Positions 52,258 through 62,259 are shown, counted from the first letter of the stretch. The stretch is 64,000 nucleotides of DNA from Prevotella sp. (GCA_031285625.1 JAITVV010000092.1:124001-188000); one strand, 5' to 3'. Numbers and translations: made by a program. The notes: a model not told the origin generated them from the sequence alone.

Positions 52258-53646
52258 TTATTTAGCTTTTACCAAAGTTATTTTTCTCTTAACAGGAGAA
52301 TTAATATCATAAATAGCCGAAAGGAGCATGTCCATTTCATCCTGCCATGCTTTTCTAATCTCAGGATACATTACTTTACTATAATGATCACGCTTAGAAT
52401 TCAACCAGAAGTTTTTTTCCTTATTTTCATCCACTACTTTAATAGCGTCTCTTGTACTAATATCGCCTGTTATACCTTTCGATAAAAAGAAATTAAACTT
52501 TATCCATGCATACTCCCTGAAACGACGCTCTATTTCCCAACGCTCTTCATTCAGAAACATTATTTTCAGTGCCTGCTGATATTGTGGTGTATTTGTAAGG
52601 GTTGCCAGGTTGATTCCTTTAGCAAAATCACTGGCAGACCATGTACCGATTTCTTCTTCATCTATCAAAAGTCTGTAATTCCCTTTAAGACCTTTTACTG
52701 TCAGCATTTCCTTATTCATTTCATCAATGAAAGGTACAATTTTTACAGCTTCTGCCTGGCTTTTCTTTTGCTCCCATCCACGGGCAATAGTATCCATCGG
52801 ATATGGTAATGCATTTGCCAGATAATCGAATTCTATTCCTCTGGCTGTCTTTCTGATATCTGTTATTTTACAATTTGATGATGAAGTTACAGAAGCCTTG
52901 GAAGCATCTATATTTATATCTGCCACTTCTTTTCCTGCAAGGCCCTGTGCTTTAAGTATTAGGTAAGCCATAACCATATGTCCGTCATTATCAGGATGAA
53001 TCCGATCTCTACCACAAAGAGTAAATGTAGGATCCTTCTGTTGGAATTGTTGGTTAAGGGCTGTCATTGGTTGATTAAGATCGAAAAACTGCCACCCATT
53101 TGCCTTTGCCGATTCCCTCTGAAAATCAACAATACGAAGCATTGCTTTATTCTTATTCCTCAAAGGTGTATTCCCTTCTATAACTGCAGTTTCGTCGAAA
53201 GGCGAGCTGCCCATTAGTACTATATTGGTATTTACCAGACTTTTAAACCGAGCTTCCATCTGCTTATAAGCATCATAGGATGCTTTCACTTTCTCATCCG
53301 CGAATTTCTCAGGTTGGTCACCATTATATTCCAGATAACCGGAGTCGTTCATTCCGAAGGTTGTGATCAGAACAGTAGGTCTTTTGCTGAAAACATCCCC
53401 ATCGAGCCGTTTTACCATATCACTGGCCTGATCACCTCCAATTCCAGCGTTGAGAACAGTCAATCTCATATCAGGAAAACGAGTCATATAATAGAGCCAT
53501 ATGTATGAATGGTAATGACCGCCGTCAGTTATACTATTACCAAGAAATACAACCCTGTCACCATCTTTAAACGGTGGTATTTGTTGAGCCTTAACAAGTG
53601 AATTTAAGGAGAATAGAAGAACAATGGTTAAAAGTATATTTTTCAT
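52258..53646 (-). CDS. SGNH/GDSL-type hydrolase, secreted
   Basis: A 462-residue secreted protein (signal peptide ending LVKAQQ at about 21). SGNH blocks are FLGNSITDGGHYHS near 35 (Ser nucleophile), GIGGDQASDMVKRL near 70, FGMNDSGYLEYN near 97 and DRIHPDNDGHMVMAYLILK near 218 (Asp-His dyad). A C-terminal helical domain of about 200 residues is extra. Enzymes of this type remove acetyl or other esters from sugars. In this locus it would trim decorated mannan. It opens the glycosidase block just after the small anti-sigma-like gene. Confidence 0.85.
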   Translation of the reverse strand: MKNILLTIVLLFSLNSLVKAQQIPPFKDGDRVVFLGNSITDGGHYHSYIWLYYMTRFPDMRLTVLNAGIGGDQASDMVKRLDGDVFSKRPTVLITTFGMNDSGYLEYNGDQPEKFADEKVKASYDAYKQMEARFKSLVNTNIVLMGSSPFDETAVIEGNTPLRNKNKAMLRIVDFQRESAKANGWQFFDLNQPMTALNQQFQQKDPTFTLCGRDRIHPDNDGHMVMAYLILKAQGLAGKEVADINIDASKASVTSSSNCKITDIRKTARGIEFDYLANALPYPMDTIARGWEQKKSQAEAVKIVPFIDEMNKEMLTVKGLKGNYRLLIDEEEIGTWSASDFAKGINLATLTNTPQYQQALKIMFLNEERWEIERRFREYAWIKFNFFLSKGITGDISTRDAIKVVDENKEKNFWLNSKRDHYSKVMYPEIRKAWQDEMDMLLSAIYDINSPVKRKITLVKAK

Positions 53647-53652
53647 TTCTTA

Positions 53653-53880
53653 TTATTTTGATTTCTTTCCTTTCTGAGCATATTCTACAAATTTAGAAAG
53701 TTTTATTTTAGCTATTGGCATATCTTTTTTGCGAAGAAGTAATTCTGTTAATCCTATTAAGTTTTGAGTTTCAATAAACTCCTCTGTCAAATCAGTATCT
53801 TGGCTGATATGAATAAGAATGTCCTGCTTTTCTTTTTCAGTAAGTTCCCCGCTAAAGTATTTACAAATAAGATCGTCCAT
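53653..53880 (-). CDS. Truncated anti-sigma factor-like protein
   Basis: A 75-residue protein matching the N-terminal cytoplasmic part of FecR-type anti-sigma factors (LICKYFSGELTEKEKQDILIHI, then LTEEFIETQNLIGL). A normal anti-sigma of this family has about 320 residues with a membrane segment and periplasmic FecR domain. None of that is present, and there is no frameshifted remainder before the SGNH gene six bases on. It follows the ECF sigma gene by 62 bp. It could be a soluble remnant that still binds the sigma factor, or a decaying gene. Confidence 0.72.
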   Translation of the reverse strand: MDDLICKYFSGELTEKEKQDILIHISQDTDLTEEFIETQNLIGLTELLLRKKDMPIAKIKLSKFVEYAQKGKKSK

Positions 53881-53942
53881 TCAACTTCTTTTTTTATTAT
53901 GAACGATTCTCTAGTAAGATACCCCCAAAAAAGATTCAATAT

Positions 53943-54560
53943 TTACAAAGATAAATGCCCTTTTAGCTTTATCCTCAATTTCTTTAAAGCTATACTCATT
54001 TGATTTTCAACAGTATTGACGGAGATACCAAAGCGTTCGGAAATCTCTCGGTATTTTAATCCTTCAATCCGGCTTAAAAGGAATATTTCACGACATTTGG
54101 GCGGTAAATTGTTTATTGCTTCGTTAACTATGTCTTCCATGCTTTTTTCGGACACGAACGAATCGTCAAATCTATCTAACGATTGTATTTTAAGATTCAT
54201 TTCTGCTTCGAATGAATTCTGAACAGTCTTGTTATATTTTTCAGTAGACAATCTGTATCTCAAATAGTCTACACATTTATTCTTCACCAACCGGAAAAGA
54301 TATGCATTAATATTCTCAATCAAACATATTGTATCTTGTCGCTCCCACACCCTTAGAAAAATATCCTGAACTATATTTTCAGCGTCTTCATTTATTCCTA
54401 CATACTCTTTAGCAAACCTAATAAGCTTAGGGTAATAATTGATATAAATATTTGAGAATTGGAGACTGACAGTATCAGGGATAATTTCTTCTTTTGTTCC
54501 TTCGTTTTGATTACAGGCACATAAAGATATATTTTTATAAAGAGGTTTATTATATAACAT
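53943..54560 (-). CDS. ECF RNA polymerase sigma factor
   Basis: A 205-residue extracytoplasmic-function sigma factor. Region 2 has FSNIYINYYPKLIRFAKEYVG and AENIVQDIFLRVWERQ. Region 4 has INNLPPKCREIFLLSRIEGLKYREISERFGISVNTVENQM. The N-terminal 30 residues are Cys-containing and not family-typical. In Bacteroidota such sigma factors are paired with a FecR anti-sigma and a SusC with an N-terminal STN domain. Here the anti-sigma is truncated and the SusC lacks STN, so trans-envelope control is doubtful. It probably drives the downstream glycosidase operon. Confidence 0.92.
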   Translation of the reverse strand: MLYNKPLYKNISLCACNQNEGTKEEIIPDTVSLQFSNIYINYYPKLIRFAKEYVGINEDAENIVQDIFLRVWERQDTICLIENINAYLFRLVKNKCVDYLRYRLSTEKYNKTVQNSFEAEMNLKIQSLDRFDDSFVSEKSMEDIVNEAINNLPPKCREIFLLSRIEGLKYREISERFGISVNTVENQMSIALKKLRIKLKGHLSL

Positions 54561-54618
54561 GGTATAGTAGATTAGATGTGGTTACTCCTCAAAAATGTAT
54601 GGACAAAGATATATACAC

Positions 54619-54652
54619 AAAATGCCTACTTCTTTTTCGAAGTAGGCATTTT
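54619..54652. terminator. Strong terminator between the DUF6377 regulator and the sigma gene
   Basis: A perfect 14-bp stem (AAAATGCCTACTTC at 54619-54632 with GAAGTAGGCATTTT at 54639-54652) with a 6-base loop. It separates the transcription of the DUF6377 gene from the sigma-glycosidase operon. Confidence 0.8.
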
Positions 54653-54753
54653 GGTAAACGTTTTTCAAAACACAACCTACATAACACAATGATTACAAAT
54701 AAATTACCAAAAACACATAATTAGATTTTGGTAAATGATATTGAATCATTTTT

Positions 54754-56358
54754 TCAAGAAAAAGTACCTATTTTTCTTACTTCTTCTTCAAAATTTTCAC
54801 TTTCAATAGCCTTCCCTTTTACCTTACTTTTATAATTGTAGATAGTCTGCATAGAGTACCGGAGAAATACTGCTATCTGGTTCACATCGGTAATACCTAA
54901 ACGTATAAGGGCAAATATGCGAAGTTCTGTATTCAACTGCCCTTTTTCCAATTTATAACGTTCATCTTCTTTCAATAAAGCATTAAACTTTTCTACGAAA
55001 TCGGGATAAATCTTAAAAAATGCCTTATCAAATGTTTCATATAGTTCCTCTACATTCTTTTCCAGTCCGCGTGTAGATGATGTAAGTTTATACAGGTCAT
55101 CAATCTGGCCTGCTTTTATTTTTCTGTTTACATTTTTTCTATAATCATCCAGCTGATCGATATAGACAGCACACTGATTCATAAAGTATCCGATGTACTT
55201 CTCTTTTATAAGATTTGCTTCATCCAGACTTTTATTTACATCCGATAGCTGTTGATTCATAGTTTTCAGGCTCTTCCTTGCTCTGGATACAATCTTTATT
55301 TGCCTATAGATAAAATATAAGGCAATGATAAGGATAACAACAAACAAACTTGTAAGTACAGCATAAGTACGAAGGTTTTGTTTCTGTTGCTCTATTTTCT
55401 GAAGATATGTGTCTTCTATAATGGGCTGTACCCTGGCAATAATTGTATTACGAAACCTGGAATTATAAAAATTTGCATCATCCAAAGCAGCTTTGATATA
55501 TGTATATGCCCTGTCAACATCCCCTTTTTCATACAAATTGATAGCCAAAGCCAGTAATGCTTCATTTTCCTTAACGGCTAGCCTCGTATCTGTTATCGAG
55601 GCCAGAATAAGATATTTTTCTTCCTGTTCTGTATTTTTCAGATTTCCGTGAACTATAGCAAGACTCATGGCAGCCATGGCATAGCTATGCGTATAAGGCT
55701 CTTGTTGTGAAAATATATCTGCCAAAATCTTATAAGCTTCCTGATACCTTCGCTCATCCTGCAGTTTAAATGCTTCTTCTTTCAGATACATTTCAGAGCT
55801 CTTATCAAGGAAAGACATGATAGTATCCCTATAATGCCTCTCTTCTTCCAGATATTTAATTCTATATTTGGAATCGTCTGTATATTTTATAAGATTGCCA
55901 TAATATCTGATATAAGTCCAACAGTACATAAACTTCATATCCAGAGATAATCCTTCAAGCTTTATTGTATTCAATACTTCCAATGCTTCAGTAAATAGTC
56001 CGGAAAGAGATAATACAAATGAATACCTCAGACGGCTCTGACTGATAAGTTCCGGATTGCTCAATTTTTCTGAAATGATTATATTCTTGTTTATATATGT
56101 TATAGCCGAATCACATATAAACGATTCATATTCGGCAATAATACCTTCATTTATATGGTACTCTTCTTCCAGAGGAAGATTGTCTATCAGTTTGGATTTT
56201 AGTGTATTTATTTTTGAAATTTTTTCGGAAGCATATTGCGGGCGGTTGGATATAGTCTTATCCAATACTTTCAATAATGAATCTATTTCATTTCCAAAAC
56301 ATGTATTTATTGGGATGTATGTAAAACAAAATATAAGGAGTAGAACCTTTTTCATCAT
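54754..56358 (-). CDS. DUF6377 membrane regulator with TPR-like repeats
   Basis: A 534-residue protein with a signal peptide (about 1-22), an extracytoplasmic helical repeat region (about 25-330; SLAIVHGNLKNTEQEEKYLILASI and ALLALAINLYEKGDVDRAYTYIKAAL are TPR-like), one membrane segment (about 345-365, YAVLTSLFVVILIIALYFIY) and a cytoplasmic coiled coil. It ends in a helix-turn-helix-like region (LRIFALIRLGITDVNQIAVFLRYSMQTIYNYKSKVKGKA). This is the DUF6377 layout, thought to be a one-component membrane regulator of neighbouring carbohydrate loci. Its place between SusCD and the sigma gene fits. Confidence 0.85.
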   Translation of the reverse strand: MMKKVLLLIFCFTYIPINTCFGNEIDSLLKVLDKTISNRPQYASEKISKINTLKSKLIDNLPLEEEYHINEGIIAEYESFICDSAITYINKNIIISEKLSNPELISQSRLRYSFVLSLSGLFTEALEVLNTIKLEGLSLDMKFMYCWTYIRYYGNLIKYTDDSKYRIKYLEEERHYRDTIMSFLDKSSEMYLKEEAFKLQDERRYQEAYKILADIFSQQEPYTHSYAMAAMSLAIVHGNLKNTEQEEKYLILASITDTRLAVKENEALLALAINLYEKGDVDRAYTYIKAALDDANFYNSRFRNTIIARVQPIIEDTYLQKIEQQKQNLRTYAVLTSLFVVILIIALYFIYRQIKIVSRARKSLKTMNQQLSDVNKSLDEANLIKEKYIGYFMNQCAVYIDQLDDYRKNVNRKIKAGQIDDLYKLTSSTRGLEKNVEELYETFDKAFFKIYPDFVEKFNALLKEDERYKLEKGQLNTELRIFALIRLGITDVNQIAVFLRYSMQTIYNYKSKVKGKAIESENFEEEVRKIGTFS

Positions 56359-56680
56359 GCAAGTTTAGGATATTGTAAAAGATTTAGGTCTCAGACCTAT
56401 TTATTACTTTAATAGGTAAGCAACTATCAATCGTTATGATTTGAAAATGTATCATTAAATACTTATTACTAACATAAGCTTCGTACAAACTTACATAATT
56501 AATAGGAGAAATAATATCTTATTATAAAAAAATGCACCACGCTTATCAGCATAAGTGAAGGTAAAAAATAGTAAATCCGGCAAAGAGATTAATGTCTTCT
56601 TTGCCGGATTAAGGTCACAGACCTATTTCATTACTTTAGTTAGTAGAACAATTATCAGTTATGATTCGTATATACCAGTA
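56359..56680. other. Intergenic region after susD
   Basis: It holds the susD terminator at 56574-56610 and AT-rich sequence upstream of the DUF6377 gene, including the repeated phrase GGTCTCAGACCTATTTATTACTTT (first 13 bases shared with the region near 56610). No gene is seen. Confidence 0.6.
56574..56610 (-). terminator. Terminator of the susCD operon
   Basis: A perfect 13-bp stem (AATCCGGCAAAGA at 56574-56586 with its complement at 56598-56610), followed on the minus strand by TTACTATTTTTTACC. It lies 70 bp beyond the susD stop. Confidence 0.8.
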
Positions 56681-58495
56681 TTACCAACCCGGATTCTGTG
56701 TAAGATTCGGATTTGACATCATTTCGATATAAGGGAATGGCCATAACAATAGTTTGTCATTCCAAGAGCCCTTATCTGCTACGTCATCATACATTACATC
56801 ATAATTACTCAAATCCCATGGATCAGCAGGACGTGGAGCATTCGGATTTTTAAATCCTGCAAGCCATGCAAAAGCTGTTCCCCAATAATCTCCAACTCCA
56901 TTGTCTGTGGTATCAAGAATAAAATTCTTATAGTCTCCCCAACGGATTAAATCTACATAACGGTCACAATCTTCCATACACAGTTCGAAACGACGTTCCG
57001 CCTTAATCCCGTAGGTAGCATTATTCATATCCAGAGAAGGAGCATTTGTAAGACCGGCACGATTACGTACTTTATTTAAAGCCTGTAGGCCCGTAATATT
57101 AGCAGTTCCTTCAGAACCTGATGAACATACTGCTTCTGCATATAAAAGTAATACATTGGCATAACGCATAAGAGGGAAATTGGTACGGTTACCACTTGCC
57201 TGACCCGAAGCATAGCGGCCTTCGTCAAGATCGTCAAGATGGTTATAATATTTCATCCGGAAATATCCCTGATTACTAAATAACCTGCCACTTGTCATAA
57301 CACCACGGGCAGCACTGTTTGCATAAGAAAAATCATTATATACTTCATAGTAGGTAGCCAAAGACATGCGACGGCGTACACTATTTCCATCATGCTTGCA
57401 AAAAGCAGTACCAAAGGCACGGGTAGGATTAATGAATCCCCAACCATCAGCTTGAGAGTTAGTACAATCACCCGGAGTAAATAGCTGGTCGTTACGCCAG
57501 CCTGTATATGCCCAAAACCAGTAAGGTTCGGTATTGGTAATAGTATTGTTATCACCATCAGTGTCTATCTCCAGTAGATATTCGTCGCAAAAGTCAGCCT
57601 CTGTACGGAAAAGTGTCAGATACTCATAACTTTCACTTCCATCAACCCATGTAGCAGACTTACTTTCTTTATACAGTGTAGTATTTGCTCCATAAGAGCT
57701 TGGGCCCATTGTTTTGGTTTTTGTCCAAAGGTCATATTTATTCGAATTAATAACTTTTGCCAGCCATACTTTAGCATTCTCATAATCATTCTGCCACATA
57801 TAGCCTTGCCCCTTAAAGGCATAACAAGCCTCAGCTGTCCAACGTCCACCGATTTGCCTTTGTCCGCCTAATCCGCTTTTGGATGGAAGATCAGCAGCAG
57901 CTTCATCAAATTGTTGCATTATCCATATCCAACTTTCTGCCGGAGTAGAGTTTCCTGGTGTAAACGAATGGTTAATTCCATCCAGAACATGATCAACTAA
58001 AGGCGCTGATCCCCATAGCTGAGTAAGACGCATCATAGCCCATGCCCGCCATGCTTTAGCCTCAGCAATCACTCGTTTTCTTTCCGGTGAGCCATCATTC
58101 AACTTATCTACGATCATATTACTTTTGTAAATGATATTATAAAAACGTTGATACATATCCTTATATGCATTGTTCTCCGAATCATCTACCATCTTCGCCA
58201 TCTTCTGATAGTCGCCACCATCACCCGAGCTAGAACCTCCAGGCCAGAAGTCTGCTGTTTTTACAGTAGTAGAAGCGATATAGTGAATCCCCCAATCTCC
58301 GGTAACAAGATTCTTAGCAGTAGCATATATTTCACCTACCAATTGAGTAGCAGTTGCATCATCAGCATTTGCATATGTTTCATCTACCGGAATCACCCCC
58401 AATTGTGGAATGTCAAGTTCATTATCATTACAGGAAACCAACATGATACCTGTAAACAAGCTGATTATGACTAGTGTTATAATATATTTTCTCAT
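56681..58495 (-). CDS. SusD/RagB-family outer-membrane glycan-binding lipoprotein
   Basis: A 604-residue lipoprotein (lipobox GIMLVSC, Cys at about 22). The N-terminal helical region has YKDMYQRFYNIIYKSNMIVDKL and ERKRVIAEAKAWRAWAMMRLTQLWGSAPLVDH, typical of SusD. The C-terminal part has FPLMRYANVLLLYAEAVCSSG and the closing block ERRFELCMEDCDRYVDLIRWGDY. It caps the SusC barrel and binds glycan at the cell surface. It is 17 bp downstream of susC. Ligand specificity is inferred as mannan from the glycosidases. Confidence 0.95.
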   Translation of the reverse strand: MRKYIITLVIISLFTGIMLVSCNDNELDIPQLGVIPVDETYANADDATATQLVGEIYATAKNLVTGDWGIHYIASTTVKTADFWPGGSSSGDGGDYQKMAKMVDDSENNAYKDMYQRFYNIIYKSNMIVDKLNDGSPERKRVIAEAKAWRAWAMMRLTQLWGSAPLVDHVLDGINHSFTPGNSTPAESWIWIMQQFDEAAADLPSKSGLGGQRQIGGRWTAEACYAFKGQGYMWQNDYENAKVWLAKVINSNKYDLWTKTKTMGPSSYGANTTLYKESKSATWVDGSESYEYLTLFRTEADFCDEYLLEIDTDGDNNTITNTEPYWFWAYTGWRNDQLFTPGDCTNSQADGWGFINPTRAFGTAFCKHDGNSVRRRMSLATYYEVYNDFSYANSAARGVMTSGRLFSNQGYFRMKYYNHLDDLDEGRYASGQASGNRTNFPLMRYANVLLLYAEAVCSSGSEGTANITGLQALNKVRNRAGLTNAPSLDMNNATYGIKAERRFELCMEDCDRYVDLIRWGDYKNFILDTTDNGVGDYWGTAFAWLAGFKNPNAPRPADPWDLSNYDVMYDDVADKGSWNDKLLLWPFPYIEMMSNPNLTQNPGW

Positions 58496-58512
58496 AATGT
58501 TATTGTTTTAGA

Positions 58513-61500
58513 TTAGAATGAAAGATTGAGCCCAAATGTTACAGTTTTCGGACTTGGATAATCTCCGTAATCCATACCCATTGCTCCGGTTTCACTTAGA
58601 GTGCCTTTCGTATTCGGAGGAGTCACACTTACAGACTCAGGATCCATACCCGGATATTTTGTAAAAGTGAAGAAGTTATCCAAAGAAGCAAAAACACGCA
58701 GTCTGGATATTTCAATCTTCCTTGTAAGTGAAGCCGGTATAGTATAGCCAAGTTGTAATTGTTTGATCTTGAAATATGAACCGCTCATAAGCTGTGCCGA
58801 TGATTTGGCAAACTTATCGTCAGTTGGATTCGGATGCGGATATTTTGCTCCCGGACCTTTCACATCCCACGAATCTGTCCAGAATTCTGCCAATTGATTA
58901 GCAGTTGCCGATCCACGCATACTAACCACCATTTTTCCACCTGAGCTACCGCTACCAAAAGCTGTAAAGTCAAATCCTTTGTAAGCTGCGGATATTGTTA
59001 GCCCATAATAAAACTTAGGTATAGCAGAACCTAAGAATACTTTATCAGATTCATTTATTTCACCTTCTCCTGTTTGATCTTTATATAGAGCTTTGCCAGT
59101 ATCAGGATCCGGACCCAGATATTCATAGCCATAATAGCTCCACACCGGTTGTCCTTTGTAGAAATAAACGAATCCATTAGAATATCCATCCTCAATAGGT
59201 TTCTGAACTTCATCCAGTTTTGTAACCTTATTATGCAAAGTTGCCAGATTAGCACTCACACTGTAAGAAAAATCATCTATTTTATCTTGCCAGCCCAGAT
59301 CAAATTCAAATCCTGCGTTATTTACTTTACCCACATTCTTCCACATCTCTGTAGTTCCTGTAGAAAGAGGAGGTGTTATTTTTACTAGCTGCCCAGTTGT
59401 ATTCTTATTATAATAATCGACAGTAAGAGTAAGACGATCATTCAGGAATCTGGCATCAATACCCGCATCTATTTGTTTAGATTCTTCCCAGTTCAACATA
59501 GGGTTTGTCAATGTATTAGACGGAGAGATTGTGTTTACAAGGCTTCCTCCGATAGGATAATAACCCGGAAGGTTCAAAGATGAACTCCACCGATACCCGC
59601 TAAGAACATTTACGTTACCATTTACCCCATATGAAGCACGTACTTTCAGGAAAGATAAAGTTTTAGGACTTATATTCTCCATAAATTTTTCATTACTAAC
59701 AGTCCATCCGGCAGATACAGAAGGGAAATATCCCCAGCGATTATCTTTTGATAGTTTAGAATTGTCAAAAGCATCTGCACGGAAATTAGCTTGTATCATA
59801 TAACGATTATCATATGCATAGCCTATACGTCCGAAGTAACTCATTTTCTTACTTTTACCTACTGATCCGCCTACACCATCATTAGCGCCGCTTGAAGAAT
59901 AGTCCAAATAATGGAAGTTTGGTGCACCATTTATAAATTCGTCTGTGGTACCTCTGGTATAGTTTCTCCAATTAGATGAATATGACATCCCAGCCATCGC
60001 ATATACATTATGCTTGTTGAAAGTCTTATTATAGTTTGCAAAGTTTTCCCATTCATAAAATCTTTCAGTAGCTGTTTCTGCTTCGTAGCTTAGCTTCGAG
60101 CGTGGAGAAATAGAGAAATACACAGGAACTCCATAATATTTATAATCTTCGGATCCTAAACGGTAGCCCAAACGGGTAGTAAATACAAAACCTTTGATCG
60201 GTTTGAAATTCAATGATGTTACCCCTCTGATATTAAAATCCTTATGTTTACTGTTCTGACTATAATACCATGTCATAGGATTTGTATTATCAGCATTGTA
60301 TTTAGGAACAGCAGCATAATCTCCGTTCTCATTTTTCATAAGCATATCATCACCTTTAGACGTAATCAGGTCTTTCATATATTGTGGCAAATTATCCTTA
60401 TCATAGAAAAGAGGAGTCAACGGATCATAGTAATAAGCAGAGTTAAATCCTTGTTTATTAATTCCATCCCCTACTCTTGAGTATTCTGAGTTTTCGATTG
60501 AATTATTCGAAGAGAATTCGAGCCACGGCTTAATATTATAAGTAGCGTTCAGTTGGAAAGAAAGACGATTTATATAATCTTTATCTCCATAGTACATACC
60601 ATCATTTTTCATATAAGATACTGATGAGTATAGAGTACCATTATCATTTCCTCCTTCAAAACCTACTGTATGACGCTGGAAAGAGCCATTATCTCCATAG
60701 AGAGCTTCGCTCCAATCTGTATCTGTAACGCCATCCCAGTCATTCACCAAAGAGTTACCGGCTGCCTTGTTATAGTCAACATATTGTTGAGCATTCATCA
60801 TTTTGGGCTTGCGGGCCAATGAAGTAATCCCGTAGTTAAAATCATAGAAGATTTTGCTTTCCCCTTTTGTTCCGCTTTTGGTTGTGATAAGTACCACTCC
60901 ATTACCGGCTTCTACTCCATAGATAGCTGCAGATGCACCATCTTTAAGTATCTCCATCGATTTTATGTTATTTGGATCCAGATAGGCAATATCTTTTACT
61001 TTAAGACCATCGACCACATAAAGAGGTTCTGAATTTCCTGAAGAGTTGGAGCTTATACCGCGTATACGAACAGCAGGACTGGTTCCCGGTGCGGATGAAC
61101 CACCCATGACTTGTACACCGGCTGCTTTTCCCTGAAGGGCTTGTTGTACGTTTTCAACAGAACGTGATCCAAGAGCATCTCCCTTTACCGAAGTTATGGC
61201 TCCTGTTACATCGCTTTTCTTTTGTACACCGTAACCAATCACGACTACATCATCTAGCATTTTTGTATCTTCTTCAAGAATAATGTGAAGAGATGTTTGA
61301 TTCCCTACAGATATAAGTTGAGGGCTAAATCCCAAAAGCGAGACTTTAATTTTTTGACTAGACGATACATTTTCCAATGTAAATGTACCATCATCTAAGG
61401 TTAGAGTTCCCTGGGTAGTTCCCTCGATCACCACAGTTGCTCCAATAATAGGTTCTCCCGTATTATCGACAACTGTTCCTGTCAGATTCCTCGTTTGCGC

Positions 61501-61581
61501 AACAGTCTGGCTGCCTGCAAACGGAATTGCAAGAATCATAATCAGTGTTATTAAAGTCAATTTCAATAAGCTTTGTTTCAT
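58513..61581 (-). CDS. SusC/RagA-family TonB-dependent glycan transporter
   Basis: A 1022-residue outer-membrane transporter. After the signal peptide (about 1-29) there is a carboxypeptidase-like domain (about 33-112, NLTGTVVDNTGEPIIGATVVIEGTTQG), a TonB-box/plug (DDVVVIGYGVQKKSDVTGAIT near 113, then GKAAGVQVMGGSSAPGTSPAVRIRGISS) and a beta barrel ending in VTFGLNLSF. No STN domain is present, so it does not look like a signalling transporter for an ECF/FecR pair. It imports oligosaccharides presented by SusD. Confidence 0.95.
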   Translation of the reverse strand: MKQSLLKLTLITLIMILAIPFAGSQTVAQTRNLTGTVVDNTGEPIIGATVVIEGTTQGTLTLDDGTFTLENVSSSQKIKVSLLGFSPQLISVGNQTSLHIILEEDTKMLDDVVVIGYGVQKKSDVTGAITSVKGDALGSRSVENVQQALQGKAAGVQVMGGSSAPGTSPAVRIRGISSNSSGNSEPLYVVDGLKVKDIAYLDPNNIKSMEILKDGASAAIYGVEAGNGVVLITTKSGTKGESKIFYDFNYGITSLARKPKMMNAQQYVDYNKAAGNSLVNDWDGVTDTDWSEALYGDNGSFQRHTVGFEGGNDNGTLYSSVSYMKNDGMYYGDKDYINRLSFQLNATYNIKPWLEFSSNNSIENSEYSRVGDGINKQGFNSAYYYDPLTPLFYDKDNLPQYMKDLITSKGDDMLMKNENGDYAAVPKYNADNTNPMTWYYSQNSKHKDFNIRGVTSLNFKPIKGFVFTTRLGYRLGSEDYKYYGVPVYFSISPRSKLSYEAETATERFYEWENFANYNKTFNKHNVYAMAGMSYSSNWRNYTRGTTDEFINGAPNFHYLDYSSSGANDGVGGSVGKSKKMSYFGRIGYAYDNRYMIQANFRADAFDNSKLSKDNRWGYFPSVSAGWTVSNEKFMENISPKTLSFLKVRASYGVNGNVNVLSGYRWSSSLNLPGYYPIGGSLVNTISPSNTLTNPMLNWEESKQIDAGIDARFLNDRLTLTVDYYNKNTTGQLVKITPPLSTGTTEMWKNVGKVNNAGFEFDLGWQDKIDDFSYSVSANLATLHNKVTKLDEVQKPIEDGYSNGFVYFYKGQPVWSYYGYEYLGPDPDTGKALYKDQTGEGEINESDKVFLGSAIPKFYYGLTISAAYKGFDFTAFGSGSSGGKMVVSMRGSATANQLAEFWTDSWDVKGPGAKYPHPNPTDDKFAKSSAQLMSGSYFKIKQLQLGYTIPASLTRKIEISRLRVFASLDNFFTFTKYPGMDPESVSVTPPNTKGTLSETGAMGMDYGDYPSPKTVTFGLNLSF

Positions 61582-61931
61582 AATCTTAAAAAAATTAATA
61601 ATTTATTGTTTAGTAGTTCATTGTATCCGGCGTCTATCACTCTCTCGTCAACCGGATGAGGTCGTAGTATGGATTTCTTAGTTACATTCATAAAGATTTA
61701 TTGGTTAGTATTAGGTGAATTATTTCATAGCATAAGATATTTTAGTGTTATCATCTTATGAACGACTTAGGATTAAAATACCACTAAAACATTTTTCAAT
61801 TTCGTGAAAATAAGGGCTTAAAGAATTAAAAGGCCGGCTGATTAAATAAATAATCAATCGACCTGTATTTTAGAAGTTAATCTTACAATAACTTATTCTA
61901 TTTTAGCTTTTTGTAAAACTCTGTAAGTTTA
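61582..61931. other. susC upstream region
   Basis: About 350 bp with no gene. It has an AT-rich leader with a possible hairpin near 61835-61870 (AGGCCGGCTGATTA with TAATCAATCGACCT, imperfect). The susC promoter must lie here, but I cannot place a confident TAnnTTTG box. Confidence 0.5.
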
Positions 61932-62144
61932 TCAACTGAATGATGCATCTTTGGATATAAAAGAGATCAGCTTAACAGTAAGACCCTCAAGAGCAGCAGC
62001 CTCTATTTTATGATGACCATCCAACAAACAGTTGGCAAATCCCCAATGTGATACAATTCCATCTTTAGGAGTTGTAAAACTTAGTCTCGATTGTGATTTT
62101 CTGACTTCGAGATGTTTGTGATCTATATTACTTTCCATATTCAA
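61932..62144 (-). pseudogene. Small ORF, remnant with ParB-like DGHHK motif
   Basis: A 70-residue frame. The part VSHWGFANCLLDGHHKIEAAALEGLTVKLISFI resembles the strand-helix around the DGHHR motif of ParB/sulfiredoxin-like nuclease folds, but the rest of any such domain is absent. It may be a fragment left by rearrangement. A small functional protein cannot be excluded. Confidence 0.4.
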
Positions 62145-62164
62145 TCTTATTTACCATACATTAA

Positions 62165-62182
62165 AAAAGTGACAAAAGTAAC
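62165..62182 (-). promoter_or_regulatory. Tandem GTTACTTTT-GTCACTTTT repeat beyond the tRNA-like RNA
   Basis: The same 9-bp direct repeat as at 37744 and 42408. A TGTTACTTTT block near 62203-62212 is complementary to AAAAGTAACA, so on the minus strand it could form a hairpin followed by a T-run. It could thus serve as a terminator of the ncRNA transcript or as a regulator site. Confidence 0.4.
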
Positions 62183-62259
62183 AACTTATACATATATTTT
62201 ATCTGTTACTTTTTCTTTCTGTCCCATTTATATTAGACAATCTTAATTATATATTCTTG

